A stretch of DNA of 41,746 nt, from positions 1 through 41,746 of the forward strand of contig JADGBZ010000025.1 of NCBI GenBank assembly GCA_015231175.1. Direction: 5' to 3'. The translations under genes were made by a program, and so were the position numbers. Shown piece after piece: positions 1 through 8,183 of this stretch. The notes beneath the pieces were generated by a model. It searched no databases. It was not told the DNA's origin and saw only the letters and a program-made list of their open reading frames with translations. The stretch comes from Magnetococcales bacterium (lineage in GTDB: Bacteria; Pseudomonadota; Magnetococcia; Magnetococcales; DC0425bin3). Position 1 is the stretch's first letter. The number at the start of each line of letters is the position of its first letter.

Positions 1-1
1 C

Positions 2-184
2 GATTCGAGTTTGGTAGGGCTGTGTGACCGCGATCAACCAAGAAGGGACACTACCCCTTTTTCCCGCGTCGGTTGGTTCATCAACAATGACCCGGATCGT
101 TTTCTGCTGGCCGGCATACCGGCGGGAGAGCCCCGTGATGTGGTACGCATGGCCTTGCAAAGGCTTCTCCCGATAGCTGCCTGA
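2..184 (+). CDS. C-terminal end of an unidentified protein (cut by window edge)
   Basis: An open frame enters from the left edge and runs 60 codons to a TGA at 182-184. No start codon inside the window is credible, so this is read as the tail of a gene lying mostly outside. The tail reads smoothly (for example FINNDPDRFLLAGIPAGEP, then an amphipathic stretch ending in RLLPIAA) and has the codon style of the genes downstream. I do not recognise the family. It lies upstream of, and in the same direction as, the flagellin-glycosylation block, so it may belong to that locus. That is inference from position only. Confidence 0.5.
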   Translation, partial: DSSLVGLCDRDQPRRDTTPFSRVGWFINNDPDRFLLAGIPAGEPRDVVRMALQRLLPIAA

Positions 185-232
185 AGATAACCCTGCCCCC
201 TGGCCCCCGATGCAGTGAACTCCTTTGCCCAT

Positions 233-249
233 GGGTGCTGAATGGTTAC
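233..249. repeat. Solitary GTAAC-family terminal repeat
   Basis: GGGTGCTGAATGGTTAC matches the right-hand terminal repeat of the GTAAC element family found throughout the window (compare 38266-38282). No recognisable element body precedes it, so this looks like a relic end in the 194-bp gap before the MAF gene. Confidence 0.55.
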
Positions 250-378
250 CACGCCTGCATCCTTTCCGATTTGGAATGCCTTCTGCATGGATAGGCACCC
301 TACCCGGGACCGATCCCGGCCCCAGACCCGTTGGCATGGGTGGACATCACCGACCGATTGCAGAGGTTTTGGCACGTC

Positions 379-2898
379 ATGAACACAACGTCGGATCCGT
401 TTGGCCATTTTTTGATCAACCGCTTCGGGGAGCATTATCTCCCTTCGGTCAACCAGGAAATCTTTTCCCTGGTGGGGTCAGAAAATTTTTACCGCAAACA
501 CTATGAAGAGATATTATGGAATGAAGATAAATTTTATGTGATCACCGGCACCGACTCGGGATTGCTGGTCAAGTATATCGTCAAGAAGGGGGCGCCCGGC
601 GGTACCCGCTATTTGTTCGTGGATTTTCCGGAAGTTTTGGAACGTCTCGCCAAAAATAATATTTTGCCTGAGTTGCCATCTTCGGTCCGGCTGACCACAG
701 TGGACGACATGTTGACGACGGCGGCAGAGATGTCGCTGGCCGATTACCTCTATCTGGATGCCCTGGAGCACGTCAAATCGCTGGCTGCCACGGACGCCGC
801 CTATTCGCCCTATCTGGATCTGTTGGATGTGGTCAACAACCACCTGACCCAAAAGCGGTTGCAGGTGACGATGGAGACCGGATCCCGTATTTTCAACATG
901 CGGATCGTGGAGAATCTGCCGGAAAATCGTTGCCCGGCCACACTGTTGAAAGGGTGTTTTGCCGGCAAGACAGCCGTGTTGATGTCCGGCGGTCCCTCCT
1001 TGCTGGAAAATTTGCCCTGGGTGGTGGCCAACCGGGAGCGCCTGGTCGTTCTGGCAGTGTCGCGCCTGGCCGGTCTGATGCACCGCGAGGGCATTGTCCC
1101 GGATGTCATTTTTTCCATCGACCCGCATGACATCCACTTCCACGCCAGCAAGGAGATGCTTCAGCATTTCGGTCCCCAGACCGTTTTTGTCCACATGAAT
1201 CACGCGCACCCGGGTCTTGTCGGGCAGTGGCGTGGCCGCAACGCCTTCATGTGGACCCTGTTTCCCTGGAAAACGGATCTCAACGTCACCAACTATCTGT
1301 TTCCGGGCATCACCGTTTCGCATCAGGCCCTGGGCATGGCCATCGAGATGGGGTTCAAGGATGTCATTTTGCTGGGTTTCGACCTCTGTTTCGACAAGGA
1401 GGGTTACACCCACACCAAAGGAAGCCTCGAAGCGGCCATGGGGCCGTTCGTCGAATTGACCCAGTACATGGTAGAGACCAACGGGGGTTGGCAGGCCGAG
1501 ACGCGGCGGGATTTTTACGCTTCCATTCCCAGCCTGGGTTTGCTGGCCGAAAAGGGGATGGAGCTGGGGTGCCGCATCGTCAATCCATCAGCGGCCTCGG
1601 CCAAAATTCCCTTTGTGGAACACCTCCCCCTGGAGGAGATCACCCCGGTCCCCCTGGAGAGCCCACCCCATGCAACCCTGGTGGCCTGTCTGCCGGAGGA
1701 AAATCGGGAAAATCGGGAAAAACATTACCGCCTGCTGCTGACCGAGCTGGACCGGGTCCGACACATCATCAATCAGATCAAAAAGTTATCCATCGAAGCC
1801 TTGGAGTGCAACAAACGCCTGTTCGGTCGCAAGGGCAAACCGGGAGATTACAAATACAAACTGCGCATGGATGCCATCGAGAAGACCCTCGACACAGAAC
1901 TCTCCGAGGTCTCCATGATGGTGCGCCGCTGGCAACTGCCGGAATTTTTAAAGCTGATTCGACCCGACAAAGAAAAAGAGTGGAGCGATGAGGAGATCGA
2001 AACCGTCGGGCGCCGGTACTATGAAATCTATCGGGATGGCGCCGTGGGGGTCATGAAATGGATGGATGCCACCCGGCAACGTATTCGCTCCCGCATGGAT
2101 GAGGAGTTGGCCACTCCCGATTTCAGAAACATGTTGCGGCAGTGGGAACAGGACAGGCAATACGGGCGGCTCATGCTTTGTCTGGAGCGGCATGGCCTGG
2201 CCCTGGATCGTCCGCCGCAGGCCAAACTTCTCCCCAAATTCCAAAAGATGGCCGAGGCGTTCCAGGAGCAGTTCAAGCAGGAGAGAAACTCCTACACCCT
2301 GTTTGCCCATAACCTGATCAACCCTTTTTCCGTCCGTTCCAAGGTTCAGTCGCTGTTTCGGGCGCAAAATGTGGAAAAGTTGCGTACATTCCGCGATGCC
2401 CTGGCCCTGAGCGAAATGGTGTTCAAGGATGAATTCGTCCTCCTGATCGATGGATACATGGGAGAGTTGGAGGAACAGGCCGAGGCCAGCATCGCCGCCT
2501 ATGAAAAAATCAAGCTCGAATTCCTGTTGGAAGAGGCCATGTCCCGGATCGTTGCCTGGCGCCTGCGGCAGCAGGATCACACGGCAGCCCGGGATGCCCT
2601 GCAACGTCTCGCGGAGTATTTCCCGCCCCGCCGGCCCCAGTACGCCCAGATATTGGCCCTGCTGGGCGACCTGTCTCAGGCCGCCAGCCAGTACGAAGAG
2701 CACCTTCGACATACGCAGCAGGATTTTATCACCATGCTCAAACTCGCCCAGGTCTACCTCAAGATGGGCCAGCTTGCGGCTGCCAAAGACCAGGTTGACA
2801 AAGTATTGGCCGAAGATCCGGACAACCAGGGCGCCATCCACTTTCTCCACACCCTGCAAGAGACTGCATCATCCACAAACGAAAGGGTATCACCATGA
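379..2898 (+). CDS. MAF-type (DUF115, MptE-like) flagellin glycosyltransferase with C-terminal TPRs
   Basis: This 839-residue protein belongs to the motility-associated factor family. Such proteins are thought to transfer nonulosonic-acid-type sugars to flagellin in the cytoplasm. The central DUF115 domain shows the nucleotide-binding signature (MSGGPSLLENLP, about residue 200), FSIDPHD (about 245) and LLGFDLCFDKEGYTHTKGS (about 331-349). The last 120 residues form TPR-like helices (AKDQVDKVLAEDPDNQGA), which could hold the flagellin substrate. I chose ATG 379, preceded by AGAGG at 362-366. A TTG at 331 in the same frame would add 16 residues. The TGA stop overlaps the next ATG (ATGA), so it is translationally coupled to the epimerase. 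The family assignment is strong; the sugar donor cannot be read from the sequence. Confidence 0.87.
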   Translation: MNTTSDPFGHFLINRFGEHYLPSVNQEIFSLVGSENFYRKHYEEILWNEDKFYVITGTDSGLLVKYIVKKGAPGGTRYLFVDFPEVLERLAKNNILPELPSSVRLTTVDDMLTTAAEMSLADYLYLDALEHVKSLAATDAAYSPYLDLLDVVNNHLTQKRLQVTMETGSRIFNMRIVENLPENRCPATLLKGCFAGKTAVLMSGGPSLLENLPWVVANRERLVVLAVSRLAGLMHREGIVPDVIFSIDPHDIHFHASKEMLQHFGPQTVFVHMNHAHPGLVGQWRGRNAFMWTLFPWKTDLNVTNYLFPGITVSHQALGMAIEMGFKDVILLGFDLCFDKEGYTHTKGSLEAAMGPFVELTQYMVETNGGWQAETRRDFYASIPSLGLLAEKGMELGCRIVNPSAASAKIPFVEHLPLEEITPVPLESPPHATLVACLPEENRENREKHYRLLLTELDRVRHIINQIKKLSIEALECNKRLFGRKGKPGDYKYKLRMDAIEKTLDTELSEVSMMVRRWQLPEFLKLIRPDKEKEWSDEEIETVGRRYYEIYRDGAVGVMKWMDATRQRIRSRMDEELATPDFRNMLRQWEQDRQYGRLMLCLERHGLALDRPPQAKLLPKFQKMAEAFQEQFKQERNSYTLFAHNLINPFSVRSKVQSLFRAQNVEKLRTFRDALALSEMVFKDEFVLLIDGYMGELEEQAEASIAAYEKIKLEFLLEEAMSRIVAWRLRQQDHTAARDALQRLAEYFPPRRPQYAQILALLGDLSQAASQYEEHLRHTQQDFITMLKLAQVYLKMGQLAAAKDQVDKVLAEDPDNQGAIHFLHTLQETASSTNERVSP

Positions 2899-3890
2899 AA
2901 TCCATCCTGGTCACCGGCGGAGCCGGCTATGTGGGTTCCATCCTGGTCAGGCGTCTCCTGCAACAGGGTTATCGCGTGGTGTGCCTCGACTCCCTGCGCT
3001 TCGGCGGCGAGGCCCTGTTGGATATTTGGGGCACCCCCGGACTGACTTTCCACAAGGTGGATATCACCGACTTTGCCGCGGTCGATCAGGTGATGCAGCA
3101 GGAGCAGGGTCTCCATGCCGTCGTCCATCTTGCCGCGATCGTCGGCGACCCGGCCTGCCGCCTGGAACCGGAGCTGACCCAACGCACCAACTGGGAAGCC
3201 GCCGTCCATCTGTTGGAGCGGGCCAAGGCGCAACACATACCCCGGTTTATCTTTGCATCGACTTGCAGCAACTACGGCAAGATGGACTCCGCCGAAACCC
3301 ACGTCAGGGAAACGTCCCCTCTGGCGCCGGTTTCGCTCTATGCCGAACTGAAAGTCAAATTTGAAAACCATCTCCTGCACGGAGAGCGGTTGCCCGGTTT
3401 TGCCCCCACCTCTCTGCGCTTTGCCACTGTTTATGGCATCTCCCACCGCATGCGCTTCGACCTGACCGTCAATGAATTTACCAAGGAGCTGGCCCTGGGC
3501 AAACCCCTGGTGGTCTTTGGCGAACAATTCTGGCGTCCGTATTGCCATGTGGCCGATTTTTCCCGGGCCATGCTGACCGTTCTGGAGGCCCCCATGGACC
3601 GGGTCGCCTACGACGTTTTCAACGTGGGCGATACGAGCGAAAATTATACCAAGGGGATGCTGCTGGACCTCCTCCTGAAGGTCTTTCCACAGGCCCAGAT
3701 CAAGCGTGTCGAGACCAAGGAGGATCCACGCGACTATCGCGTCGACTTCACCAAAATCACCCAATCCCTCGGCTTTCGCATCTCCCGCACCGTGCCCCAG
3801 GGGATTCAGGAGATCAAGGACGTGGTCGAGCTGGGGGTCATTCCCGATCCGGAACATCCGAAGTATTACAATACACCACAAAAAAAATAA
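2895..3890 (+). CDS. NAD-dependent epimerase/dehydratase (extended SDR, nucleotide-sugar)
   Basis: A 331-residue extended short-chain dehydrogenase. The Rossmann nucleotide-binding motif GGAGYVGS sits at residues 8-15. The acidic D32 after the second strand (VCLDSL) indicates NAD preference. The active-site region has Ser/Thr in ASTCSNYG (122-128) and Y149-x3-K153 (YAELK). Length and order fit UDP-hexose 4-epimerases and related sugar dehydratases; the exact substrate cannot be called. Its start overlaps the MAF gene stop by 4 nt, and the glycosyltransferase follows after 12 nt. The three genes therefore form one operon, in which this enzyme probably makes an activated sugar for flagellin or surface-glycan modification (inference from context). 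Confidence 0.88.
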   Translation: MKSILVTGGAGYVGSILVRRLLQQGYRVVCLDSLRFGGEALLDIWGTPGLTFHKVDITDFAAVDQVMQQEQGLHAVVHLAAIVGDPACRLEPELTQRTNWEAAVHLLERAKAQHIPRFIFASTCSNYGKMDSAETHVRETSPLAPVSLYAELKVKFENHLLHGERLPGFAPTSLRFATVYGISHRMRFDLTVNEFTKELALGKPLVVFGEQFWRPYCHVADFSRAMLTVLEAPMDRVAYDVFNVGDTSENYTKGMLLDLLLKVFPQAQIKRVETKEDPRDYRVDFTKITQSLGFRISRTVPQGIQEIKDVVELGVIPDPEHPKYYNTPQKK

Positions 3891-3902
3891 GGATGTCGGC
3901 GC

Positions 3903-4994
3903 ATGAACATCCTGTTGCTGGGCAAGCCCTATTTCCTCCTGCCCTTTCGGCAGTTAGGCCATACCGTCAAGTTGGCATGCCGCGTAGGCTTTGGTCTGCA
4001 ACCGGAAGAGATCGACCTGCCGCTGTACAAACTGCCGGTGAGTATCCACGCTATTTTGCAACAATTGCAACCCTGGCAACCCGATGTGATCTTTCTGGGT
4101 GATGAGAGCACCTATCCCCTGTACATCGGGCTGGAGTTTTTGGATCTGCCCTTGCTCTGGTATGCCGTGGACAGCCACATCCATCACCCCTGGCACCGGG
4201 CATACAGCGTCGTTTTCGATCTGATCTTTGTGGCGCAAAAACCCTTCCTCGCCACCTACATGCAGGATCCGGCCCGGCAACAGGTGGTGTGGCTGCCCCT
4301 CTTCAGCAAACCGGAGGAGGACCAGTGGCGCCGTCTGCCTCCCAGCCATGATCTCTCCTTTGTCGGCACGCTGAATCCGCAACTCAATCCGGAACGATTT
4401 CAATTCGTGCAACAAATTCGGGAACGGATCCCCATCCACCTGGCCACCGGGGCGTATGCGGAGGTGTACAACCGTTCCCGCATGGTGCTCAACCAATGCG
4501 TCAATGGTGACCTGAATTTTCGCACCTTCGAGGTCATGGCGTGTGGTTCCCTCCTGTTCATGGAGGATATCGGACCAGAGGCGTTGGGGGGGTTGTTTCA
4601 GCCGGGGCACCACATGGTCACCTACCGCAAGGGGGATGTTGACCAGGTCGTTGAACTCTACCACTATTATCTGGCCCACGAAGAAGAGCGCCGCACCATC
4701 GCCCAACGCGGCTGGCAGGCGGTCCATGACGGCCATACCAGCCTGCATCGGGCGCAGCAAATCCTGACCTCCCTGGCCTCGGATTCCCTCCAGGAGGGTA
4801 TCAGGCGGCGCAGCATGGCCATCATGGAGATCGAACGTTGCCAGGCCGATGTCTTTGCCGAAGCCGGCACACTTTACCACCACTCGGCCACGGTTCAGAC
4901 CCATCCCGCCCAGTCCGAGCTTTTTCGATCTATGGGTGATCAGTATACGTTGCTGGCCAACTCGCTGCGGCAACGGTTTGGAATAAAGGCCTGA
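3903..4994 (+). CDS. CgeB-like glycosyltransferase (GT-B, Glyco_trans_1_2 type)
   Basis: A 363-residue cytoplasmic protein resembling CgeB-type glycosyltransferases. The N-terminal half has the short strand-helix pattern of a GT-B fold (MNILLLGKPYFLLPF; PDVIFLGDEST; DLIFVAQK). The C-terminal nucleotide-sugar part carries the family hallmark YNRSRMVLNQCVNGDLNFR, followed by FEVMACGSLLFMED (residues about 193-226) and a late GWQAVHDGHTSLHRAQQIL. The Shine-Dalgarno AAGGA overlaps the epimerase stop codon, which supports the ATG at 3903 and operon membership. It probably attaches a sugar in the same flagellin or surface-glycan pathway. Acceptor and donor are unknown. Confidence 0.8.
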   Translation: MNILLLGKPYFLLPFRQLGHTVKLACRVGFGLQPEEIDLPLYKLPVSIHAILQQLQPWQPDVIFLGDESTYPLYIGLEFLDLPLLWYAVDSHIHHPWHRAYSVVFDLIFVAQKPFLATYMQDPARQQVVWLPLFSKPEEDQWRRLPPSHDLSFVGTLNPQLNPERFQFVQQIRERIPIHLATGAYAEVYNRSRMVLNQCVNGDLNFRTFEVMACGSLLFMEDIGPEALGGLFQPGHHMVTYRKGDVDQVVELYHYYLAHEEERRTIAQRGWQAVHDGHTSLHRAQQILTSLASDSLQEGIRRRSMAIMEIERCQADVFAEAGTLYHHSATVQTHPAQSELFRSMGDQYTLLANSLRQRFGIKA

Positions 4995-5059
4995 CTGCCG
5001 GGATCCAGGAAAAATGGCTCCCCAAACTCCGATGCTCTACCGGATGCCGAACAGTTGCG

Positions 5060-5204
5060 GTAACTATTTACCACCCGGCAACAAATCGGGGTCCAGGGGG
5101 CTGGCTCCCTGGCAGGGCCTAAGACGGAGTCCAGGTGGGGTTCGCGAAGCCCTGACATAGGCTTTCATGTCCAAGCTTTTCTTACAAGGGTGGTGAATAG
5201 TGAC
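5060..5204 (+). repeat. GTAAC-family MITE-like element, copy 1 (145 bp)
   Basis: The left end GTAACTATTTACCACCC and right end GGGTGGTGAATAGTGAC are near-perfect inverted complements. The body carries the common core (ggggtccagggggctggctccctgg, ending in gacataggctttcatgtcc). The internal CCAGGGC hairpin is decayed. No clear 8-bp target duplication remains (cagttgcg versus gcaattgg). The element sits immediately upstream of the duplicated 5' end of the DUF523 gene. Confidence 0.8.
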
Positions 5205-5210
5205 GCAATT

Positions 5211-5368
5211 GGAAGGATGATCATGATCCCATGCACCCTTGGCGTCATCGTCTGTCCTTTGGGGCAAAAGGTCCGCTACGATGGCAAACGGAAGAATGAC
5301 CATGCTCCCATACACTCTTGGCGTCAGCGCCTGTCTTTTGGGGCAAAAGGTTCGCTACGATGGCCGGC
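5211..5368 (+). repeat. 79-bp imperfect tandem duplication of the DUF523 gene 5' end
   Basis: 5211-5289 and 5290-5368 are two copies of the same segment, with about nine mismatches over the first 73 positions. Each copy holds a Shine-Dalgarno (GGAAGG or GGAAGA), an ATG (5223 or 5302) and the first codons of a DUF523 protein (LGV-x-C-x-LGQKVRYDG). The period of 79 is not a multiple of three. The first copy therefore opens a frame that slips out of phase in the second copy and stops at 5370-5372, overlapping the true start. Confidence 0.88.
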
Positions 5369-5811
5369 ATAAATTTGACCCGACTCTGGAACAGTTGCTG
5401 GGTCGGCAATGTGTTTTTATGCCGATCTGTCCCGAAGTGGAGGTCGGGTTGGGCACGCCGCGTGAACCCATGCGTCTGGAGGGGGATCCGGCCAATCCCA
5501 GAGCGATCACCCTGCACTCGCGCCGAGACCTGACCGATCTTCTGGCCGCTCACGCCCGGAAACGTCTGGACGCCTTGCTCTGCATGCCTGTGCAAGGCTT
5601 CATCCTGACGTGTCGTTCGCCCTCCTGTGGCTTGAGGTCGGTACCGGTGTATGGGGAAGGGGACCGGACAGCCATCGGAAGCGGTATTTTTGCCCGGGCC
5701 TGTGCGGACCGTCTGCCCCAGTTGCCCATGGTGGAGGCTATCCAGTTGCAGCAACCGGAGGTGCGGCATCTGTTTTTGGCAAGCCTGTCAGGAGGTCACT
5801 CTTCGCCCTAG
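5302..5811 (+). CDS. DUF523 family protein
   Basis: A 169-residue cytoplasmic protein of the DUF523 family, whose biochemical role is not established. Conserved features are the N-terminal VSACLLGQKVRYDG, the CPEVEVGLGTPREP motif, and a Cys pair in TCRSPSCG; these cysteines may bind metal or a cluster. The start ATG 5302 is chosen because GGAAGA lies 6 nt upstream and the protein then begins right at the conserved LGVSACLLG. The preceding 79 bp are a diverged tandem copy of this start. It has no operon partner: MITE-like repeats lie on both sides. The C-terminus (HLFLASLSGGHSSP) ends shortly before the next repeat. Confidence 0.82.
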   Translation: MLPYTLGVSACLLGQKVRYDGRHKFDPTLEQLLGRQCVFMPICPEVEVGLGTPREPMRLEGDPANPRAITLHSRRDLTDLLAAHARKRLDALLCMPVQGFILTCRSPSCGLRSVPVYGEGDRTAIGSGIFARACADRLPQLPMVEAIQLQQPEVRHLFLASLSGGHSSP

Positions 5812-5840
5812 TGGCTCAACCGTGTTGATTTGATGTGCAG

Positions 5841-5974
5841 GCAAGCCATGAATCGTGGTCCAGGGGGCTGGCTCCCTGGCTTAGTCCAGGGCAGCGCCCT
5901 GGTGGGGTTCGGGGCGAAGCCCTGACAAAGGCTTTCATTTCCAAGCTTTTCTTGAAAGAGTGCGGAATAGTCAC
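5841..5974 (+). repeat. GTAAC-family MITE-like element, copy 2 (left end shortened)
   Basis: The core sequence, the intact CCAGGGC-agc-GCCCTGG hairpin and the caaaggctttcat segment are present. The right end is GAGTGCGGAATAGTCAC. The left end is reduced to a short form like that of the copy at 22009 (…CCATGAATCG). It separates the DUF523 gene from the convergent arsenic operon. Confidence 0.72.
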
Positions 5975-6014
5975 GAAAAGTGAACACTTCAAATCATGTC
6001 GGTTGGTCCACTAG

Positions 6015-7085
6015 TTACATGCCTCTTTCGTACCACCCCTTGGAACTGTTCACCACCTTGACCACCCCAAGCATCACAGGCACCTCGATGAGCACGCCGA
6101 CGACCGTAGCCAGCGCCGCGCCGGAGGAAAAACCGAACAGGCTGATGGCTGTGGCGACAGCCAACTCAAAAAAATTGGAGGCGCCGATGAGGGCGGATGG
6201 ACCGGCAACGTTGTGGGTTTCGCCGACCACCCGGTTGAGCCCATAGGCCAGGGCCGAATTGAAAAAAACCTGGATCAGGATGGGCACCGCCAACAAACCG
6301 ATCACCAGGGGATGGTGCAGGATGGCGTCGCCCTGAAAGGCGAAAAGAAGCACCAGAGTGACCAGCAGGGCGGACGTTGACCAGGGGCCTATTCTGGTCA
6401 TCATGCTCTCCCAGGCCTCAGCCCCCTTGGCCAGGAGATGTCGTCGCCAGACCTGGGCAAGAATGACTGGAATGACGATGTAGAGGCCGACGGAGACGAC
6501 CAGTGTATCCCATGGCACGGTGATGGCGGAGAGACCGAGGAGCAGACTGACGAGGGGTGCAAAAGCGAAGATCATGATGGTGTCGTTGAGCGCCACCTGG
6601 GAAAGGGTGAACAAAGGATCGCCGTTCGACAGCCGGCTCCAGACGAAAACCATGGCCGTGCAGGGGGCCGCCGCCAGCAGGATGAGCCCGGCAATATAGC
6701 TGTCGAGTTGGTCGGCAGGCAGCCACGCGGCGAAAAGATGACGCACGAACAACCAGCCGAGAAAGGCCATGGAAAAGGGCTTGACCAGCCAGTTCACGAA
6801 GAGCGTGACACCGATGCCCCGAATATGCCGCCTGACCTCGTGCAAGGTGCCGAAATCGATCTTGATCAGCATGGGAATAATCATGACCCAGATCAAAACG
6901 CCGACAGGCAGATTCACCCGGGCCACCTCGATGCCGCCGATGAAACGGAAGACACCCGGGGCGAGTTGCCCCAGGGCAATGCCCGTCCCGATGCAGAGCG
7001 TGACCCAGAGTGTCAGGTAACGGGCAAAGAGATCCAACGGCGGTTCGGCCTGCTTTGGGTCGCTGCATTCGCCTGGCGTTTTCAT
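6015..7085 (-). CDS. acr3: Arsenite efflux transporter, ACR3 family
   Basis: A 356-residue inner-membrane carrier of the BASS/ACR3 superfamily that exports arsenite using the proton gradient. About ten hydrophobic segments run from YLTLWVTLCIGTGIALGQL to the C-terminal VVGVLIEVPVMLGVVKVVN. The diagnostic ACR3 motif AAPCTAMVFVWS contains the conserved membrane cysteine. GASNFFELAVATAISLFG is also characteristic. Its ATG overlaps the stop of the upstream ArsR-ArsC gene by 4 nt, so regulator, reductase and pump are one transcript. The gene ends about 40 bp from a repeat element. Family assignment is very secure. Confidence 0.95.
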   Translation of the reverse strand: MKTPGECSDPKQAEPPLDLFARYLTLWVTLCIGTGIALGQLAPGVFRFIGGIEVARVNLPVGVLIWVMIIPMLIKIDFGTLHEVRRHIRGIGVTLFVNWLVKPFSMAFLGWLFVRHLFAAWLPADQLDSYIAGLILLAAAPCTAMVFVWSRLSNGDPLFTLSQVALNDTIMIFAFAPLVSLLLGLSAITVPWDTLVVSVGLYIVIPVILAQVWRRHLLAKGAEAWESMMTRIGPWSTSALLVTLVLLFAFQGDAILHHPLVIGLLAVPILIQVFFNSALAYGLNRVVGETHNVAGPSALIGASNFFELAVATAISLFGFSSGAALATVVGVLIEVPVMLGVVKVVNSSKGWYERGM

Positions 7086-7879
7086 GGAGTGTCCCTCAGC
7101 CCGAATGCTGCCCGGACGGCAGGGACCAGACGGGCGCGAATTTCGTTGCGGACGCGGATGAAACTTTCCAGCGGTTCGCCATGGGGGTCGTGAAAGGGGA
7201 GATGGATGCGGGGCACGGGACGGGGAAAGAGGGGGCAGCTCTCCCGGGCGTTGTCGCAGACGGTGATGACGAGATCGACAGGTTCATCCATGACGGCCTG
7301 AACATCCTTGGGGTGAAGACCTTCCGTAGGCAGCCCGGCCAACTTGAGGGCCTCGATGGCGCCGTCGGCCACTTTTGGTTGGGGTTTCGTTCCCGCCGAG
7401 AGGGCGCGAACTTCGCCCGCCAATTCATGGTTGACGAGAACCTCGGCCATCTGGGAACGACAGGAGTTGCCGGTGCAAAGGATTAAAACCGTTTTATTGG
7501 CCATCACATTTCCTTCCTTGCGAAAGTTCGTTGTCTGAGCCCTGCCACGGTATTGGGTCACGCCGCCTGATGCGGTGATCACGGGCAGGCAGGCCTTGCC
7601 CTGGCAGCAGTTGTGCGTGAGAAAGGCGAGAAGATCATCCATCACGCCATAGTCGGCTGAATAGAAGATGAAGCGGCTCTCCTGCCTCCCCTTAATCAAA
7701 CCCACCCGGCTCAGGTGGGCCAGGTGAAAAGAGAGGGTCGCCGGAGTCAGGGCCACTTGACCGGCGATGGCGCCGGCATTCATACCCACCGGCCCAGCCT
7801 CGACAAGCAGCCGGAAGACCGAAAGACGGGTTTCATGCCCAAGAGCGGCGAGGAGTTCAGCGGCGTTTAACATTTCCAT
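7082..7879 (-). CDS. ArsR regulator fused to thioredoxin-type arsenate reductase ArsC
   Basis: One 265-residue frame contains two proteins. Residues 1-100 are an ArsR/SmtB winged helix (TPATLSFHLAHLSRVGLI recognition helix) ending in Cys91-Cys92-x4-Cys97, resembling the C-terminal arsenite site of the Acidithiobacillus-type ArsR. Residues 126-265 are a low-molecular-weight-phosphatase-fold arsenate reductase. Its P-loop is CTGNSCRS and it has the relay pair VCDNARESC (C-x6-C) of thioredoxin-coupled ArsC. The linker encodes a perfect Shine-Dalgarno (AAGGAAGGA on the minus strand, plus-strand 7511-7519), 6 nt before an in-frame ATG at 7504. ArsC may therefore also be made separately. It is followed by acr3 with a 4-nt overlap. 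Confidence 0.9.
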   Translation of the reverse strand: MEMLNAAELLAALGHETRLSVFRLLVEAGPVGMNAGAIAGQVALTPATLSFHLAHLSRVGLIKGRQESRFIFYSADYGVMDDLLAFLTHNCCQGKACLPVITASGGVTQYRGRAQTTNFRKEGNVMANKTVLILCTGNSCRSQMAEVLVNHELAGEVRALSAGTKPQPKVADGAIEALKLAGLPTEGLHPKDVQAVMDEPVDLVITVCDNARESCPLFPRPVPRIHLPFHDPHGEPLESFIRVRNEIRARLVPAVRAAFGLRDTP

Positions 7880-7914
7880 ATTTAATTAATTATCAAAATA
7901 TCGGAGGAAGTCAA
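7880..7914 (-). promoter_or_regulatory. Probable ars promoter and ArsR operator
   Basis: Read on the minus strand, TTGACT (plus 7909-7914) is followed after 16 nt by TAATTA (plus 7887-7892). The AT-rich, partly symmetrical stretch ATATTT…AAATAT lies in otherwise GC-rich DNA and fits an autoregulatory ArsR site. The predicted transcript would begin at or within 1-2 nt of the ArsR start codon (7879). No Shine-Dalgarno is visible there, so the message may be leaderless. Confidence 0.45.
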
Positions 7915-7917
7915 GGG

Positions 7918-8063
7918 GTGACTGTTCATCACCCGGTAACGAATCGGGGTCCAGAGGGCTGGCTCCCTGGCAGGGCCTAAGACAGCGTCCTGGTGGGGTT
8001 CGGGGCGAAGCCCTGACAAAGGCTTTCATGTCTAAGCTTTTCCTGAGGGTGCTGGATGGTTAC
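7918..8063 (+). repeat. GTAAC-family MITE-like element, copy 3 (146 bp)
   Basis: The ends are GTGACTGTTCATCACCC and GGGTGCTGGATGGTTAC, a diverged inverted pair. The flanking octamers gtcaaggg (7910-7917) and gtcggggg (8064-8071) match at 6 of 8 positions and may be a decayed target duplication. It separates the divergent ars and arn operons and abuts the ars promoter. Confidence 0.75.
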
Positions 8064-8183
8064 GTCGGGGGGAGCCAGGGGTCTGAGCTGGACAGTGATC
8101 AAAAACGCTTGCAAATCGTCACGAATCGGGCAAGATGGTGCCCCGTCAAGAGGGGGGTGATCGACGTGGCTGGGATGGTTGGC

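Noticed and set aside
1948-2859. Long minus-strand frame opposite the MAF gene
   Set aside because: A shadow of a GC-rich coding region. It has no family motifs, and the plus-strand gene has clear ones.
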